Shown here in pieces: positions 36,064 to 44,901 of a stretch of DNA of 64,000 bases. The notes under the pieces are model-generated. The model was given only the letters and a program-made list of their open reading frames with translations, ran no database searches and had not been told where the DNA came from. Numbering within the stretch: the stretch's first letter is position 1; the number at the start of each line of letters is the position of its first letter. The translations under genes were made by a program, and so were the position numbers. The DNA is from Spongiimicrobium salis (lineage in GTDB: Bacteria > Bacteroidota > Bacteroidia > Flavobacteriales > Flavobacteriaceae), in assembly GCF_043678055.1 (NCBI RefSeq), contig NZ_JBHEQA010000001.1:1798001-1862000 (forward strand), given 5' to 3'.

Positions 36064-37467
36064 ATGAAAAAAAATAAGAACAGCAATAGACGTTCATTTG
36101 TAAAGAAACTGGCCTTAGGGTCTACGCTAATGGGAGCTGCGCCCTATGTGTTTTCGGCTTCACCTTCCTATCAGCAACGCCTGTTTTTGGAACGAACCTA
36201 TGAACCCTTGTCCTTTACACCAAATGACCATATCAATCTTGCCTTGATCGGTACGGGAATTCAAGGGATCTATGATACGACCTCCGCCCTAAAAGTGCCC
36301 GGAGTGAAATTGGTTGCAGCCTGCGACCTGTATACAGGACGACTGGATCGTGCTAAAGAATTATGGGGCAAGGATATTTTTGTGACCCGAGATTATCGTA
36401 AAGTTCTGGAGCGAAAAGATATTGATGCGGTCATTGTGGCCACGCCAGACCATTGGCATAAAAGAATTACCATTGATGCTATGAAAGCCGGGAAAGCGGT
36501 CTATTGTGAAAAACCTATGATCCAACGTTTTGAAGAAGGCCATGAAATTATTGCCGCCCAAAAGAAAACCGGAATGGTCTGCCAAATCGGGAGTCAGGGG
36601 ATGTCTTCCTTAGGAAATGAAAAAGCCAAACAGCTGTATGAAGAAGGGGCTATCGGAGAATTGGTAATGCTGGATATGTACAATGACCGCTATTCTTCGG
36701 AAGGCGCTTGGCAGTATGCCATCCCCCCAGATGCAGATCCCAAAACGGTGGACTTTGATACTTTTTTGGGAAAGGCGCCCAAAGTCCCTTATGATCCAGT
36801 TCGTTTTTTTAGATGGCGTAATTATAAAGACTATGGTACCGGGGTAGCAGGTGATCTTTTTGTCCATGCCTTTTCTACCTTAAATTATATTCTGAGTTCT
36901 AATGGTCCTACAAGAGCGCTGACCACAGGCGGACTCCGCTATTGGAAGGATGGTAGGGATGTGCCGGATGTAAGCTTAAGTTTTTATGATTATCCAGAAA
37001 CCAAAACTCATGCTGCTTTTAATGCGTCTTTTCGAGTGAATTTTATCGCGGGTTATGGCGGTGGTGGTGGATTCCGTTTGATCGGTACGGAGGGAGAACT
37101 GCATGTGGGTTCCAATTCTGTAAAATTGGTGCGTTCCAAAATTGGAAATGCGCCCAGTGGCTATTCCCTGATTGCCTTTACCGAAGAAAATCAGAAGAAG
37201 ATCAAAGCGGAATATGCAGCCAAAAACGTGGAAGATAGAGCCTCTAGCTTATCGCTTGGAGAAACCACTTTTGAAGCCCCGGGAGATTATAAAGGAGGAC
37301 ATTACGATCATTTTTACAATTTCTTTCAAGGAGTAAGGGGTAAAAAGACCGTTATTCAAGATCCTACTTTCGGCTTGCGTGCTGGGGGAGCCGCCTTATT
37401 GGCCAATGAAAGTTACTACCAAAACAAACCCGTACAATGGGATCCTAAGGCAATGAAGTTGGTGTAG
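36064..37467 (+). CDS. Tat-exported Gfo/Idh/MocA family oxidoreductase
   Basis: The 467-residue protein begins with a twin-arginine signal (RRSFVKKLALG, residues 10-20, then a hydrophobic segment ending VFSASPS). A Rossmann NAD(P)-binding domain follows (LALIGTGIQG near 60-69), with the family motif VYCEKPM near residue 145, and then a C-terminal alpha/beta domain. Tat export of a folded NAD-bound dehydrogenase is common among sugar oxidoreductases of Bacteroidota. Substrate is unknown. It is followed by a large palindrome and the convergent dipeptidase operon. Confidence 0.85.
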   Translation: MKKNKNSNRRSFVKKLALGSTLMGAAPYVFSASPSYQQRLFLERTYEPLSFTPNDHINLALIGTGIQGIYDTTSALKVPGVKLVAACDLYTGRLDRAKELWGKDIFVTRDYRKVLERKDIDAVIVATPDHWHKRITIDAMKAGKAVYCEKPMIQRFEEGHEIIAAQKKTGMVCQIGSQGMSSLGNEKAKQLYEEGAIGELVMLDMYNDRYSSEGAWQYAIPPDADPKTVDFDTFLGKAPKVPYDPVRFFRWRNYKDYGTGVAGDLFVHAFSTLNYILSSNGPTRALTTGGLRYWKDGRDVPDVSLSFYDYPETKTHAAFNASFRVNFIAGYGGGGGFRLIGTEGELHVGSNSVKLVRSKIGNAPSGYSLIAFTEENQKKIKAEYAAKNVEDRASSLSLGETTFEAPGDYKGGHYDHFYNFFQGVRGKKTVIQDPTFGLRAGGAALLANESYYQNKPVQWDPKAMKLV

Positions 37468-37470
37468 GGG

Positions 37471-37490
37471 GTACGAAGTTGCAAACTTCC
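37471..37490. repeat. palindrome of the GAAGTTTGCAACTTC family
   Basis: TACGAAGTTGCAAACTTC lies 3 bp after the oxidoreductase stop codon. It is another copy of the family that spaces the orphan genes at 47-51 kb. Confidence 0.6.
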
Positions 37491-37548
37491 CACAGCAAGA
37501 TGAATTTCTGTCACTTCGAGTGTTTTTTGATAAACGAAGCGCAATTAA

Positions 37549-37592
37549 AAAATGTATCGAGAAGCTAATTAAAAAAGTTCTCGATACATTTT
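37549..37592. terminator. bidirectional terminator inside a 120-bp palindrome
   Basis: AAAATGTATCGAGAA (37549-37563) and TTCTCGATACATTTT (37578-37592) form a 15-bp perfect stem with a 14-base loop between two convergent transcripts. Outer arms GTCACTTCGAGT (from 37510) and ACTCGAACTGAC (to 37629) extend the symmetry. One related arm (GTCAGTTCGAGTG to ATGTATCGAGAAC) recurs at 47070-47127, so this is also a dispersed repeat. Confidence 0.7.
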
Positions 37593-37654
37593 CTTTTTCC
37601 TTCTGAAAAAGAAACTACTCGAACTGACTACAGCCATAATCTGTACAAGAAGTG

Positions 37655-38719
37655 TCACCCCCAAGCATTTTCCAAAAACCGAAGAAAATTGCCATGCATG
37701 ATCTTGTCGATATCGGTTTTGGAATAACCGCGTTCTTGTAATAGGGCCGGAATTTTTTGGAGATCCGCAATGGTGTCCACATCCATGGGTCCTTGTTCTG
37801 TGCCAAATCCCCCATCCAAGTCGGTTCCAATGCCAACGTGGTCGGCATTTCCGGCCAATTGACAAATATGGTCCATATTGTCGATCATCTGTTGCAGGCT
37901 TACCCCATCTTTTTGAGGTGTAGATTTCCCTCTGATCCATCCTGGGACCATCATCCAGGCATCCAAAGGAATACCAATAACCCCTTTTCTATCTATCAAT
38001 TCCTGGAGCTGCTCATCTGAAAATTGACGGTTGTGATCTACCAAAGCCCTGCAATTGTTATGGCTTGCCCAAACTGGTCCATGGTATACGTTTAGCGCTT
38101 CCCAAAAACTAATATCGCATAAATGTGTGGCATCCAGAATGATGTTCAAGGCTTCCATTTTTTTTAGAAGCTCTTTTCCCTTTATCCCTATACCTCCTTC
38201 AGAATCGGTGCCAAAAGCATAGGTGCCCGGGCCGTAATGTGCAGGCCCCAAAGCGCGAAGCCCATAGGCATGGGCACGTTCCAAATGCTCCATACTAACG
38301 ATAGAATCGGCACCTTCCAAACTCAAAATATAACCAATAGGTGTTTTGGCAGAGTCCTTTTCCCATAATGCCAGGTGCTCCTGCAATTCTTTAAGGTTGG
38401 TGATCTGCACCATGGTTCCCAAATCTTCCATGCTTTTGTACCAGGCCAATTGTGCTTGGGTCTGTGCCCAGGCTTGTTGTGGGGAATTCCATCCAGGTAG
38501 CGGATTCTCCCTTTTCACATAACGGGCGATTTGCGTTGCAACACATAGACCAATATTCCCTTTGCGCAAAGCATCCAAGGAAACGGTGTTCTTGCCACGG
38601 TCGGGTTTGTCCGTCATCCCGGCTTCACTTTTTCGGATTTCGGGAACCGTCCAGGTCAAATCTCGGTTCCATTCCATGGCATTCATGGCCAAGTCTAGAT
38701 GCGCATCAAGGATAAACAT
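37655..38719 (-). CDS. membrane dipeptidase family (M19) protein
   Basis: The 354-residue protein has no signal peptide. It matches peptidase family M19: the N-terminal metal site DAHLDLAMN (His7, Asp9), then LEGADS near 127, an ILDATHLCD zinc-ligand segment near 190, VWASHNNCRAL near 212, and the C-terminal HVGIGTDLDGGFG. M19 enzymes cleave dipeptides, often with a D-residue at the C-terminal side. It is the last gene of a four-gene leftward operon with a D-amino-acid enzyme and RidA, which suggests release of D-amino acids for catabolism. This substrate idea is inference from context. Confidence 0.85.
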   Translation of the reverse strand: MFILDAHLDLAMNAMEWNRDLTWTVPEIRKSEAGMTDKPDRGKNTVSLDALRKGNIGLCVATQIARYVKRENPLPGWNSPQQAWAQTQAQLAWYKSMEDLGTMVQITNLKELQEHLALWEKDSAKTPIGYILSLEGADSIVSMEHLERAHAYGLRALGPAHYGPGTYAFGTDSEGGIGIKGKELLKKMEALNIILDATHLCDISFWEALNVYHGPVWASHNNCRALVDHNRQFSDEQLQELIDRKGVIGIPLDAWMMVPGWIRGKSTPQKDGVSLQQMIDNMDHICQLAGNADHVGIGTDLDGGFGTEQGPMDVDTIADLQKIPALLQERGYSKTDIDKIMHGNFLRFLENAWG

Positions 38720-38734
38720 AATAATGGGTTCAAT

Positions 38735-39847
38735 TTAAATATCAATTTTATAATTACGTGCGGCAACAGGCCAAGCCCCTGTTACCTTTCTTTCGTTCAC
38801 CGTGAGTACCTGATCATATTTTGCTACGGTAGGACAGATATGCATAGGGAGCGCATAGTGAATATCACCCACCTGATGATGCGCTGCAGTTGATGAGGAT
38901 ACAATGAGGTGTTCCTCACTTTGCTTCAATTGTTCGCTTTCAGGAAGATCTAGGAATTTTACCCTGGGAAAATTCATTTCAGGAGCGATCGACTTATGCC
39001 CTAAGTCAAAACAAAGGTAGGTGGTTGTAGGCTTGCTGATAATGCGGGTCAATAAAACGGCAGCATGAAGAAAATCCAGTTCGGGAAAAAGTTGTCCATA
39101 CCCTTGATCCCATAATAAGGTAGTACCCGGACTTTTCTCTACGCCTTCGCGTTCGCAATGAATGCCAAAAGTAGGGGAACCTCCGGCAACAATAGCGGGC
39201 ACGGATAATCCAGAAGCTTCCAGATCCGATTTAAAATCCAAGACCGTTTTAAATGCGTGGTCACATGCCGCTTTCCGCTCTTTAAACTTGGGATTGCGCA
39301 GATGCCCATCATACACATGAAAACCTTTGGCTGAGCTGTATTCCGAAGCTACAATCGCTAGATAGAGCATCTTGGCCTCAGGTCCCGGAGTGATTCCCGT
39401 TCTATCCATGCCGTTATTGATATCGATCCAGAGTGAAATACTGGTTTTCTTTTCGGCAGCCATGGCCTGCATCTCTTTCAAACTAAATGCATTGTCTACC
39501 AAAGTAGAAAATTGGGAAGCCGGATAGGCCTCTTGCAAAGCAAGGAAACGAGAGATATGGATTCCAGCAGGTTGATAGGCCAAAAGAATATCTTTGGCCC
39601 CCGTTTTTGCCAAAAGCTCCGCTTCTGCAATAGTGGCACATTTAAATTTGTAAATCCCATGATCTAGCTGCATTTGGATGATTTCTCGCATCTTATGCGT
39701 TTTTATATGGGGTCGCAACAGCTGTACATCGCCCACCATACGAATCATGGTCTGTATGTTTTTTTCAATTCTATCCGGATAAATCAGCAGCGAAGGCGAG
39801 ATGATTTCTTCGGGCCGATCTAACTGATACCAAGTTGCCTTATCCAT
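38735..39847 (-). CDS. fold-type III PLP enzyme, D-serine dehydratase/D-threonine aldolase-like
   Basis: The 370-residue protein has an alanine racemase-type N-terminal PLP barrel with the cofactor lysine in RPHIKTHK (Lys49) and a C-terminal beta-domain. The late metal site reads HICP (His336, Cys338), the His-x-Cys form of eukaryotic-type D-serine dehydratases; D-threonine aldolases carry His-x-Asp there. It lies 3 bp after a RidA gene. RidA hydrolyses the 2-aminoacrylate released by serine dehydratases, which favours the dehydratase reading (D-Ser to pyruvate and ammonia). D-threonine aldolase activity is the alternative. Confidence 0.75.
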   Translation of the reverse strand: MDKATWYQLDRPEEIISPSLLIYPDRIEKNIQTMIRMVGDVQLLRPHIKTHKMREIIQMQLDHGIYKFKCATIAEAELLAKTGAKDILLAYQPAGIHISRFLALQEAYPASQFSTLVDNAFSLKEMQAMAAEKKTSISLWIDINNGMDRTGITPGPEAKMLYLAIVASEYSSAKGFHVYDGHLRNPKFKERKAACDHAFKTVLDFKSDLEASGLSVPAIVAGGSPTFGIHCEREGVEKSPGTTLLWDQGYGQLFPELDFLHAAVLLTRIISKPTTTYLCFDLGHKSIAPEMNFPRVKFLDLPESEQLKQSEEHLIVSSSTAAHHQVGDIHYALPMHICPTVAKYDQVLTVNERKVTGAWPVAARNYKIDI

Positions 39848-39850
39848 AGT

Positions 39851-40315
39851 TTAGTAGAGTTCAAACATGGCTTCGATTTCTACCGCAATATTATCGGGCA
39901 ATAGCATTCCCACGGCACTACGCACCCCAATGCCGTTTTCAGTACCGAAAATATCGGCCATTAATTCACTAAAACCGTTGATAACGTAAGGTTGTTCTCC
40001 AAAATCGGGGGTGGAATTGACCATCCCCAAGACTTTGACGACCCGTTTAATGCGATCCAATTCCCCAAAATGCGTAGTAATGGTAGAAAGCATGGTCAGG
40101 CCTACCTGTCGCGCTGCCGCTTTGGCCTGGTCTCTATCCAGATCATCCCCGGCACGACCTATCATTTTACCTCCATCCAGGGTAATGGGGCCTTGTCCGG
40201 AAACGTATAAAAAATTATCCACTACCAAAATGGGTCTATAAACACCGGCAGGCGGTGGGGCTGGAGGAAGCTGTACTCCCAATTCCTGTAATCGTTGTGA
40301 TGCAGATGTACTCAT
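39851..40315 (-). CDS. RidA/YjgF/YER057c family protein
   Basis: This 154-residue member is of the longer RidA subgroup with VYRPILVVDNFLYVSGQGP and a C-terminal GIGVRSAVGMLLPDNIAVEIEAMFE. The Arg of GVRSAVG is the carboxylate-binding residue of deaminase-active RidA proteins. It hydrolyses reactive enamine/imine intermediates made by PLP enzymes. It is placed between an oxidoreductase (2 bp) and the D-serine-dehydratase-like gene (3 bp), which fits that job. Confidence 0.88.
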   Translation of the reverse strand: MSTSASQRLQELGVQLPPAPPPAGVYRPILVVDNFLYVSGQGPITLDGGKMIGRAGDDLDRDQAKAAARQVGLTMLSTITTHFGELDRIKRVVKVLGMVNSTPDFGEQPYVINGFSELMADIFGTENGIGVRSAVGMLLPDNIAVEIEAMFELY

Positions 40316-40317
40316 AC

Positions 40318-41376
40318 TTATAAATCAATGGTTTTTCCAGTTTTAAACGATTCATCGGCAGCAAGTACAATATGCAAGCTGTTGATGGCGTCTTCAATAT
40401 GTGAAGTGAGATCTATATCTTCTTCTATGGCACGCAGTAAAAATTCCTGCTCCAGTTGACAGAGTTGGTCATGATCCGGTTCGTGTGTGGTATGGATAAA
40501 TTCGTCTTTTTTCTTAAAATTGCCCTCGGCATCCAAAGCGCCATGATGAATCTGTAGACTACCCGTTTTGGTATGCCCTTCAATATCGTCCGATTCCCCC
40601 GTCTTTTCCACAATGCTCACACTGCCTTTAGGGCCGATCACATCCTTCACAAAAAAGGCCGTCTCACTCATCATGGGTCCCCAGCCAGCTTCATACCAAC
40701 CTACGGAACCATCTTCAAAAGTCACTTGCAATTGCCCGTAATTGTACATATCGGGTGCAATTTCTGAGGTCAGATTGGCGCCAATGGCGCTGACTTTTAC
40801 AGGTTTGGAACCCGTCATCAAACACATAATGTCCACATAGTGTACTCCGCAATCCACAATGGGAGACATGGAATCCATAAGATGTTTATGGGTGGTCCAC
40901 TGGTCGCCCGAGCTCTGTTGGTTAAGGTTCATTCGCATGACCAAGGGTTTTCCCAAGGATTGCGCCAAAGTCACAAATTGACTCCATGCCGGGTGTACCC
41001 GCAAAATATAACCCACAACAAGTTTGCGGTTCTTGGCCTTGGCCATATCGGCCAATTCCCGAGCCTCTTCTACCGTCATGGCTATTGGTTTTTCTACAAA
41101 AACGTGCGCATTGGCCGCTAGACTTTTACGCACATAGTCCGCATGGGTGCCTGGATAAGTGTTTATAGAAACCACATCGGCTTGTGTCTGTTGTAAGGCT
41201 GTCTCGAAATCTGAAAAAGTAGGCAGCCCCCCTAGTGTTTCGGAGAGTTTGTTTCTGCTAGCCGGATTACGACTTACCAGACCTACGATTTCAAATGAAG
41301 ATAGTTGATGGTAGGCCTTGGCATGGGAAGTTCCCATATTGCCACAACCTACGACCAATACTTTATACGTTTTCAT
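40318..41376 (-). CDS. Gfo/Idh/MocA family oxidoreductase (cytoplasmic)
   Basis: The 352-residue protein has no signal peptide. It has a Rossmann motif VVGCGNMGTSHAKAYH (about 7-22), the family motif FVEKPIAM (near 94) and a C-terminal domain with DCGVHYVDIM (near 177), whose His is a usual active-site residue. It is unlike the Tat-exported paralogue at 36064 in length and N-terminus. It is the first gene of the operon with RidA, the PLP enzyme and the dipeptidase. The substrate is unknown; an amino- or sugar-acid derivative is plausible. Confidence 0.85.
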   Translation of the reverse strand: MKTYKVLVVGCGNMGTSHAKAYHQLSSFEIVGLVSRNPASRNKLSETLGGLPTFSDFETALQQTQADVVSINTYPGTHADYVRKSLAANAHVFVEKPIAMTVEEARELADMAKAKNRKLVVGYILRVHPAWSQFVTLAQSLGKPLVMRMNLNQQSSGDQWTTHKHLMDSMSPIVDCGVHYVDIMCLMTGSKPVKVSAIGANLTSEIAPDMYNYGQLQVTFEDGSVGWYEAGWGPMMSETAFFVKDVIGPKGSVSIVEKTGESDDIEGHTKTGSLQIHHGALDAEGNFKKKDEFIHTTHEPDHDQLCQLEQEFLLRAIEEDIDLTSHIEDAINSLHIVLAADESFKTGKTIDL

Positions 41377-41683
41377 AATGCTTTTTTGGATGTTTTAATG
41401 AATCTGAATGATGAACTACGCTAAAGTACTAATTTCGGAAGAGATATTGATGGAATACCAAAAATGAAACAAGACCCAATAATTATACCCGGTAGGGTAA
41501 CAATTTTGGGATACTTCACATTAATAGGTAGAGACCTTTTCTGCGTTTTAAAAGCGGTTATGGTCTAAGAAAAAAGGAAGAAGATATTTTTTTCGTTAAA
41601 AAAAGTGGTTAAAGGAAAATATTTTCTATAAACCCCGTTTTTTACGGGGCATTTTCTGTATTTTAGTATAACAAACTTACTTT
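41377..41683. other. divergent intergenic region with a G+C-rich hairpin
   Basis: This 307-bp spacer between the leftward operon and the rightward secretion cluster contains no gene. CCCCGT (41633-41638) and ACGGGG (41644-41649) make a hairpin with a T5 loop, 34 bp before the ATG at 41684. I found no clear TAnnTTTG element. Confidence 0.5.
41633..41649 (+). promoter_or_regulatory. leader hairpin before the lipoprotein gene
   Basis: A 6-bp G+C stem with a five-T loop is followed by T-rich sequence (CATTTTCTGTATTTT). It could be an attenuator or short terminator in the leader of the 41684 gene. Confidence 0.3.
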
Positions 41684-42412
41684 ATGAAATACCTATTTTA
41701 TATCTCTTTTTTACTGATAATTGTGGCCAATATGCAAGGCTGTGCACCCTACAAGGCAAAACAGCAGTTTGCTGCCATTGATTTGCCACATTTGGGAAGT
41801 ATGGTCCAGCTAAAAAAGAACGTGCTGTATACCAAAGCCGCGCAAATTGGTCAGGTACAATTGGAACACCCTTTGCAGGTCGAGGTCAGGGAGATGCCTT
41901 TTAATAAGATGAGCTATAAGGCCTATGCCTATCATAGCAAGCAGGCAGGAAGTACCAATACCCTTGCATATGCTGATTCTATTCCCGTAAAACCAAAATA
42001 CCTGCGTTTGGAATTGCAAGATAGAATTGCCTTGACCCAACTTTTGAATACAGAAAACAATATAGGTGCCCGAGCCTATTTGGAGAACGATCCGGACTAT
42101 AAAATTGTGACGGCGCTTTCCCTTACTACCTCAAAGAGTATGGAAGTTCAATTGCTGAGTGCCGATGAGGTGCGCTTGGGGCAGACCAATCTCGGCAAAC
42201 TTTTTTTAGAGCTCCGTACAGCGAACAACATACAGGAAGTCCATTTCCAAAATTTACAGGTGTTCGATTATGAGTACGCCTCTTTTTGCTGGGGAGAAGA
42301 CCAGTTCAATCAACGTAAGATAAAAGCGATCGTCAATGGGGAAGGCTGCCCTAAAGGCACTTTTAAAAAACCTGCCAAGATGGATTCCCGAAAATCCTAT
42401 TTAAAATTTTAA
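41684..42412 (+). CDS. lipoprotein of unknown function upstream of the GspF cluster
   Basis: The 242-residue protein has a lipobox signal (MKYLFYISFLLIIVANMQGC, Cys20). The body is beta-rich with no recognised family. Features include LRLELQDRIALTQLLN near 105 and a Cys pair near the end (FCWGE and GEGCPKG). It lies 58 bp before the next lipoprotein gene and on the same strand as the secretion genes. It may act at the outer membrane with that machine, for instance as a pilotin-like or accessory factor. That is only positional inference. Confidence 0.55.
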   Translation: MKYLFYISFLLIIVANMQGCAPYKAKQQFAAIDLPHLGSMVQLKKNVLYTKAAQIGQVQLEHPLQVEVREMPFNKMSYKAYAYHSKQAGSTNTLAYADSIPVKPKYLRLELQDRIALTQLLNTENNIGARAYLENDPDYKIVTALSLTTSKSMEVQLLSADEVRLGQTNLGKLFLELRTANNIQEVHFQNLQVFDYEYASFCWGEDQFNQRKIKAIVNGEGCPKGTFKKPAKMDSRKSYLKF

Positions 42413-42470
42413 GAATAACCGCATGCTCCCATCCATAGGGGACAGCGCGAAGAATAATGCTATAGCGCCT

Positions 42471-43166
42471 ATGAAATTTTTTAAATATACCTTTCTCGTT
42501 TTAAGTGCTTTGTTGTGGATGGTTTCCTGTGATGATATTTTGGAAGTTGAAGATATTTCCGGACAATCGGTAAATGTCCTGGCACCTACCAATGGAAGTG
42601 TAGTTTCCCGAAATATGGTCGATTTTAATTGGCAAGCCGTCAGTGAAGCTACGGGATATACCGTACAAATTGCTACGCCCTCTTTTGAAAATGCCACTCA
42701 AATTCTTTTGGATAGCACCATTGCCGTAGATACCCTGGGCAATGTACGAACACAGATCCGACAGACCTTATTAAATGGAAATTATGAATGGCGGGTCAAT
42801 GCGTTCAATAGTGGTTTTGGTACGCCCTATACCCTAAATGCTTTTTCGGTGGCCGGGGATGATAATGTAGATGTTACCCCACCCAATGCACCAAGTTTGG
42901 TGGCACCGACCAATAATGTGGTGCTCACGGAAACTACGGTCAATTTTAGCTGGACCCGAGTGGATGTTCCCGGAACGGCAGAGCGGGATAGCATCTATAT
43001 TTATACAGACGAGGCGCTTCAAAATTTGCAATTGAAAGGTTTGGGAGCCAATAAAAGCTTTACGACAACCCTACAGGCCGATAGCTATTATTGGGTCGTA
43101 CAAGCCTTTGATGCCGCTGGGAATGAAAGTGCAGATTCCAATGTCTTTCAATTTACGGTCAATTAA
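42471..43166 (+). CDS. lipoprotein with two FN3-like domains
   Basis: The start is taken at ATG 42471 (231 residues, MKFFKYTFLVLSALLWMVSC) because the longer frame from 42423 puts 16 unlikely residues before a clean lipobox. After the Cys (near 20) come two fibronectin-III-like units: APTNGSVVSRNMVDFNWQAV and APTNNVVLTETTVNFSWTRV mark their starts (about 35 and 140). It lies 6 bp before the PilP-like gene, so it belongs to the secretion operon. A binding or scaffolding role on the periplasmic or outer-membrane side is likely. Confidence 0.7.
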   Translation: MKFFKYTFLVLSALLWMVSCDDILEVEDISGQSVNVLAPTNGSVVSRNMVDFNWQAVSEATGYTVQIATPSFENATQILLDSTIAVDTLGNVRTQIRQTLLNGNYEWRVNAFNSGFGTPYTLNAFSVAGDDNVDVTPPNAPSLVAPTNNVVLTETTVNFSWTRVDVPGTAERDSIYIYTDEALQNLQLKGLGANKSFTTTLQADSYYWVVQAFDAAGNESADSNVFQFTVN

Positions 43167-43172
43167 GAGATC

Positions 43173-43634
43173 ATGAAAAAACAGACCAAAACATATGTGT
43201 TATTAGGGGTTGTCCTTGTTATTTGGGGGATGATCGGATTTCGGGTATACAGTTCTTTGTCGCCCGAATCCGTGGAGAATGAAGTTGGCAGTGTTACTAC
43301 ATTTCGACCTCAAAAAATAAAAGAGCGAGAGCGTTTTGCCATAGTAGCAGACTATAGAGATCCCTTTCTGGGCACCCTTCCCGTAAAGAAAGTAAGAAAG
43401 AAGAAAAAACAAAAGGCGGTTCAACCCCAGGAACCCATGCCCGAAATTAAATATACCGGCTATATTACCGATACCGAAACTCAGGGAAAGATATATTTTA
43501 TAAGCATGGCGGGGCAACAATATATGCTTTCCCCTAGGGAAAAAGTGGGAGAGATGACCTTGATCAGAGGGACGGAGAAATCCGTTAAAGTCCGCTTTAA
43601 GAACAAAACACATACCATTCCGTTACAGCAATAA
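43173..43634 (+). CDS. PilP/GspC-like periplasmic linker protein
   Basis: The 153-residue protein has an N-terminal membrane anchor (about 8-28, YVLLGVVLVIWGMIGF), a disordered Lys-rich stretch (near 72-85, KKVRKKKKQK), then a small beta-domain with IKYTGYITDTETQGKIYFIS and a GEMTLIRGTEKSVKVRFK segment. PilP and the homology region of GspC have this layout and use the preceding RDPF motif (near residue 61) typical of PilP-like proteins. It would connect the inner-membrane ring (PilM/N/O-like proteins at 13-15 kb) to the secretin. Confidence 0.65.
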   Translation: MKKQTKTYVLLGVVLVIWGMIGFRVYSSLSPESVENEVGSVTTFRPQKIKERERFAIVADYRDPFLGTLPVKKVRKKKKQKAVQPQEPMPEIKYTGYITDTETQGKIYFISMAGQQYMLSPREKVGEMTLIRGTEKSVKVRFKNKTHTIPLQQ

Positions 43635-43635
43635 T

Positions 43636-44901
43636 ATGCAATTTAGAAAAGTACGTGCCGGTGCCTTACAATTTGTACTCTTTATTGGGGCCGTCATTGC
43701 CGTACTATTGCTCACCTTTGTGCTCCTAAGTCATTCCCATTCCCTTTTTGGAAAGCAGACCCAACGTTTGGTACAGCTGGTAAAGGGTGCAGATATGGGA
43801 CTGTCCGTAGCCTTAAAAAGCCCCCTGCCCCTTGGCGATACGATTCCCTTGCCATCCCATGGAAACGAAGCTATTGTACTAAAAGGGGTCCGGGAATATT
43901 GGGGTGTCTATGAAAAAATAGCCATAAACGCCCGTACAGAGGCGCATCATTTTGATAAAGTGGCCTTGGTAGGGAATGGGATTACCGAAGATTTCCCCGC
44001 ACTTTATCTAGAGGACAATGAACGCCCCATGATCATTGTAGGGGGCGCCAAGATAACCGGAGATGCCTTTTTGCCGAAACAAGGCATACGAACCGGAAAT
44101 ATTTCCGGTAATTCCTATTATCACTCCAATTTGGTATATGGTCGACAGCGACAAAGTGGAAAAAAATTGCCCCCGCTGAACAAGGAGCTACAAAGGTACT
44201 TACAGGATGTGGGGAGGCCCACCCCTGGAAGCACAACTACAGATGCCAATGTACTATCCAGTGGTGCAATCCTCCAACAATCGTTTAAGGAATCCACACT
44301 TTTTATTTTTGGAAGTACGATCAATTTGTCCCGTGTTCGCCTTAGTGGGAATATTGTGGTCAGTGCCTCCCGGAAAATCATTGTAGATCCTTCCGCCGTC
44401 TTGGAAGATGTATTGCTTTCGGCTCCGGAAATTGAGATCAAGGATAGGGTCAGGGGAAAATTTCAGGCTATTGCCAGACAACATATTAGTATAGGAACGC
44501 AATGCGAATTGGAATATCCTTCTGCTCTAGTGGTTACCGCAGAGCGTCCTACAGTTCAGGGCTTGCAGCGTCCGTTGTTGCATATGAAGCCCAATGCCCA
44601 TGTTCGTGGGGCTCTGGTGGTTTTAGGAAACTTTGAAGAACAGCGCTTTTATCCCCAATTAAAAATGGAGGAAAAAGCAAGCTTGGTGGGCGAGTTGTAT
44701 TGTGAGCAGAATTTAGAGTTGAAAGGCAGCGTCATAGGACGTGTAAATACCGCCGCCTTTATGGCTTTGGAAAATGGAAGTATTTACCAGAATCATCTCT
44801 ATCAAGGCACTATAGATCGATCTTTGTTGCCATCGCAATATGCCGGGCTCTTATATGAAAGTAATACCCCCAATAAAACCGTTTCCAAATGGCTCTATTA
44901 A
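43636..44901 (+). CDS. membrane-anchored GspK/PilX-like protein with beta-helical body
   Basis: The 421-residue protein has an N-terminal hydrophobic helix (about 11-32, LQFVLFIGAVIAVLLLTFVLL) in the place of a minor pseudopilin but without a clear Gly-Glu+5 prepilin signature. The body is rich in short beta repeats (SGNIVVSASRKIIVDPSAVLEDVLLSAPEIEIKDR style, about 225-300) as in polymer-forming or bactofilin-like beta-helices. It lies 1 bp after the PilP-like gene and overlaps a pseudopilin gene by 13 bp. It may be a divergent GspK or PilX tip component. No other family is recognised. Confidence 0.5.
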   Translation: MQFRKVRAGALQFVLFIGAVIAVLLLTFVLLSHSHSLFGKQTQRLVQLVKGADMGLSVALKSPLPLGDTIPLPSHGNEAIVLKGVREYWGVYEKIAINARTEAHHFDKVALVGNGITEDFPALYLEDNERPMIIVGGAKITGDAFLPKQGIRTGNISGNSYYHSNLVYGRQRQSGKKLPPLNKELQRYLQDVGRPTPGSTTTDANVLSSGAILQQSFKESTLFIFGSTINLSRVRLSGNIVVSASRKIIVDPSAVLEDVLLSAPEIEIKDRVRGKFQAIARQHISIGTQCELEYPSALVVTAERPTVQGLQRPLLHMKPNAHVRGALVVLGNFEEQRFYPQLKMEEKASLVGELYCEQNLELKGSVIGRVNTAAFMALENGSIYQNHLYQGTIDRSLLPSQYAGLLYESNTPNKTVSKWLY

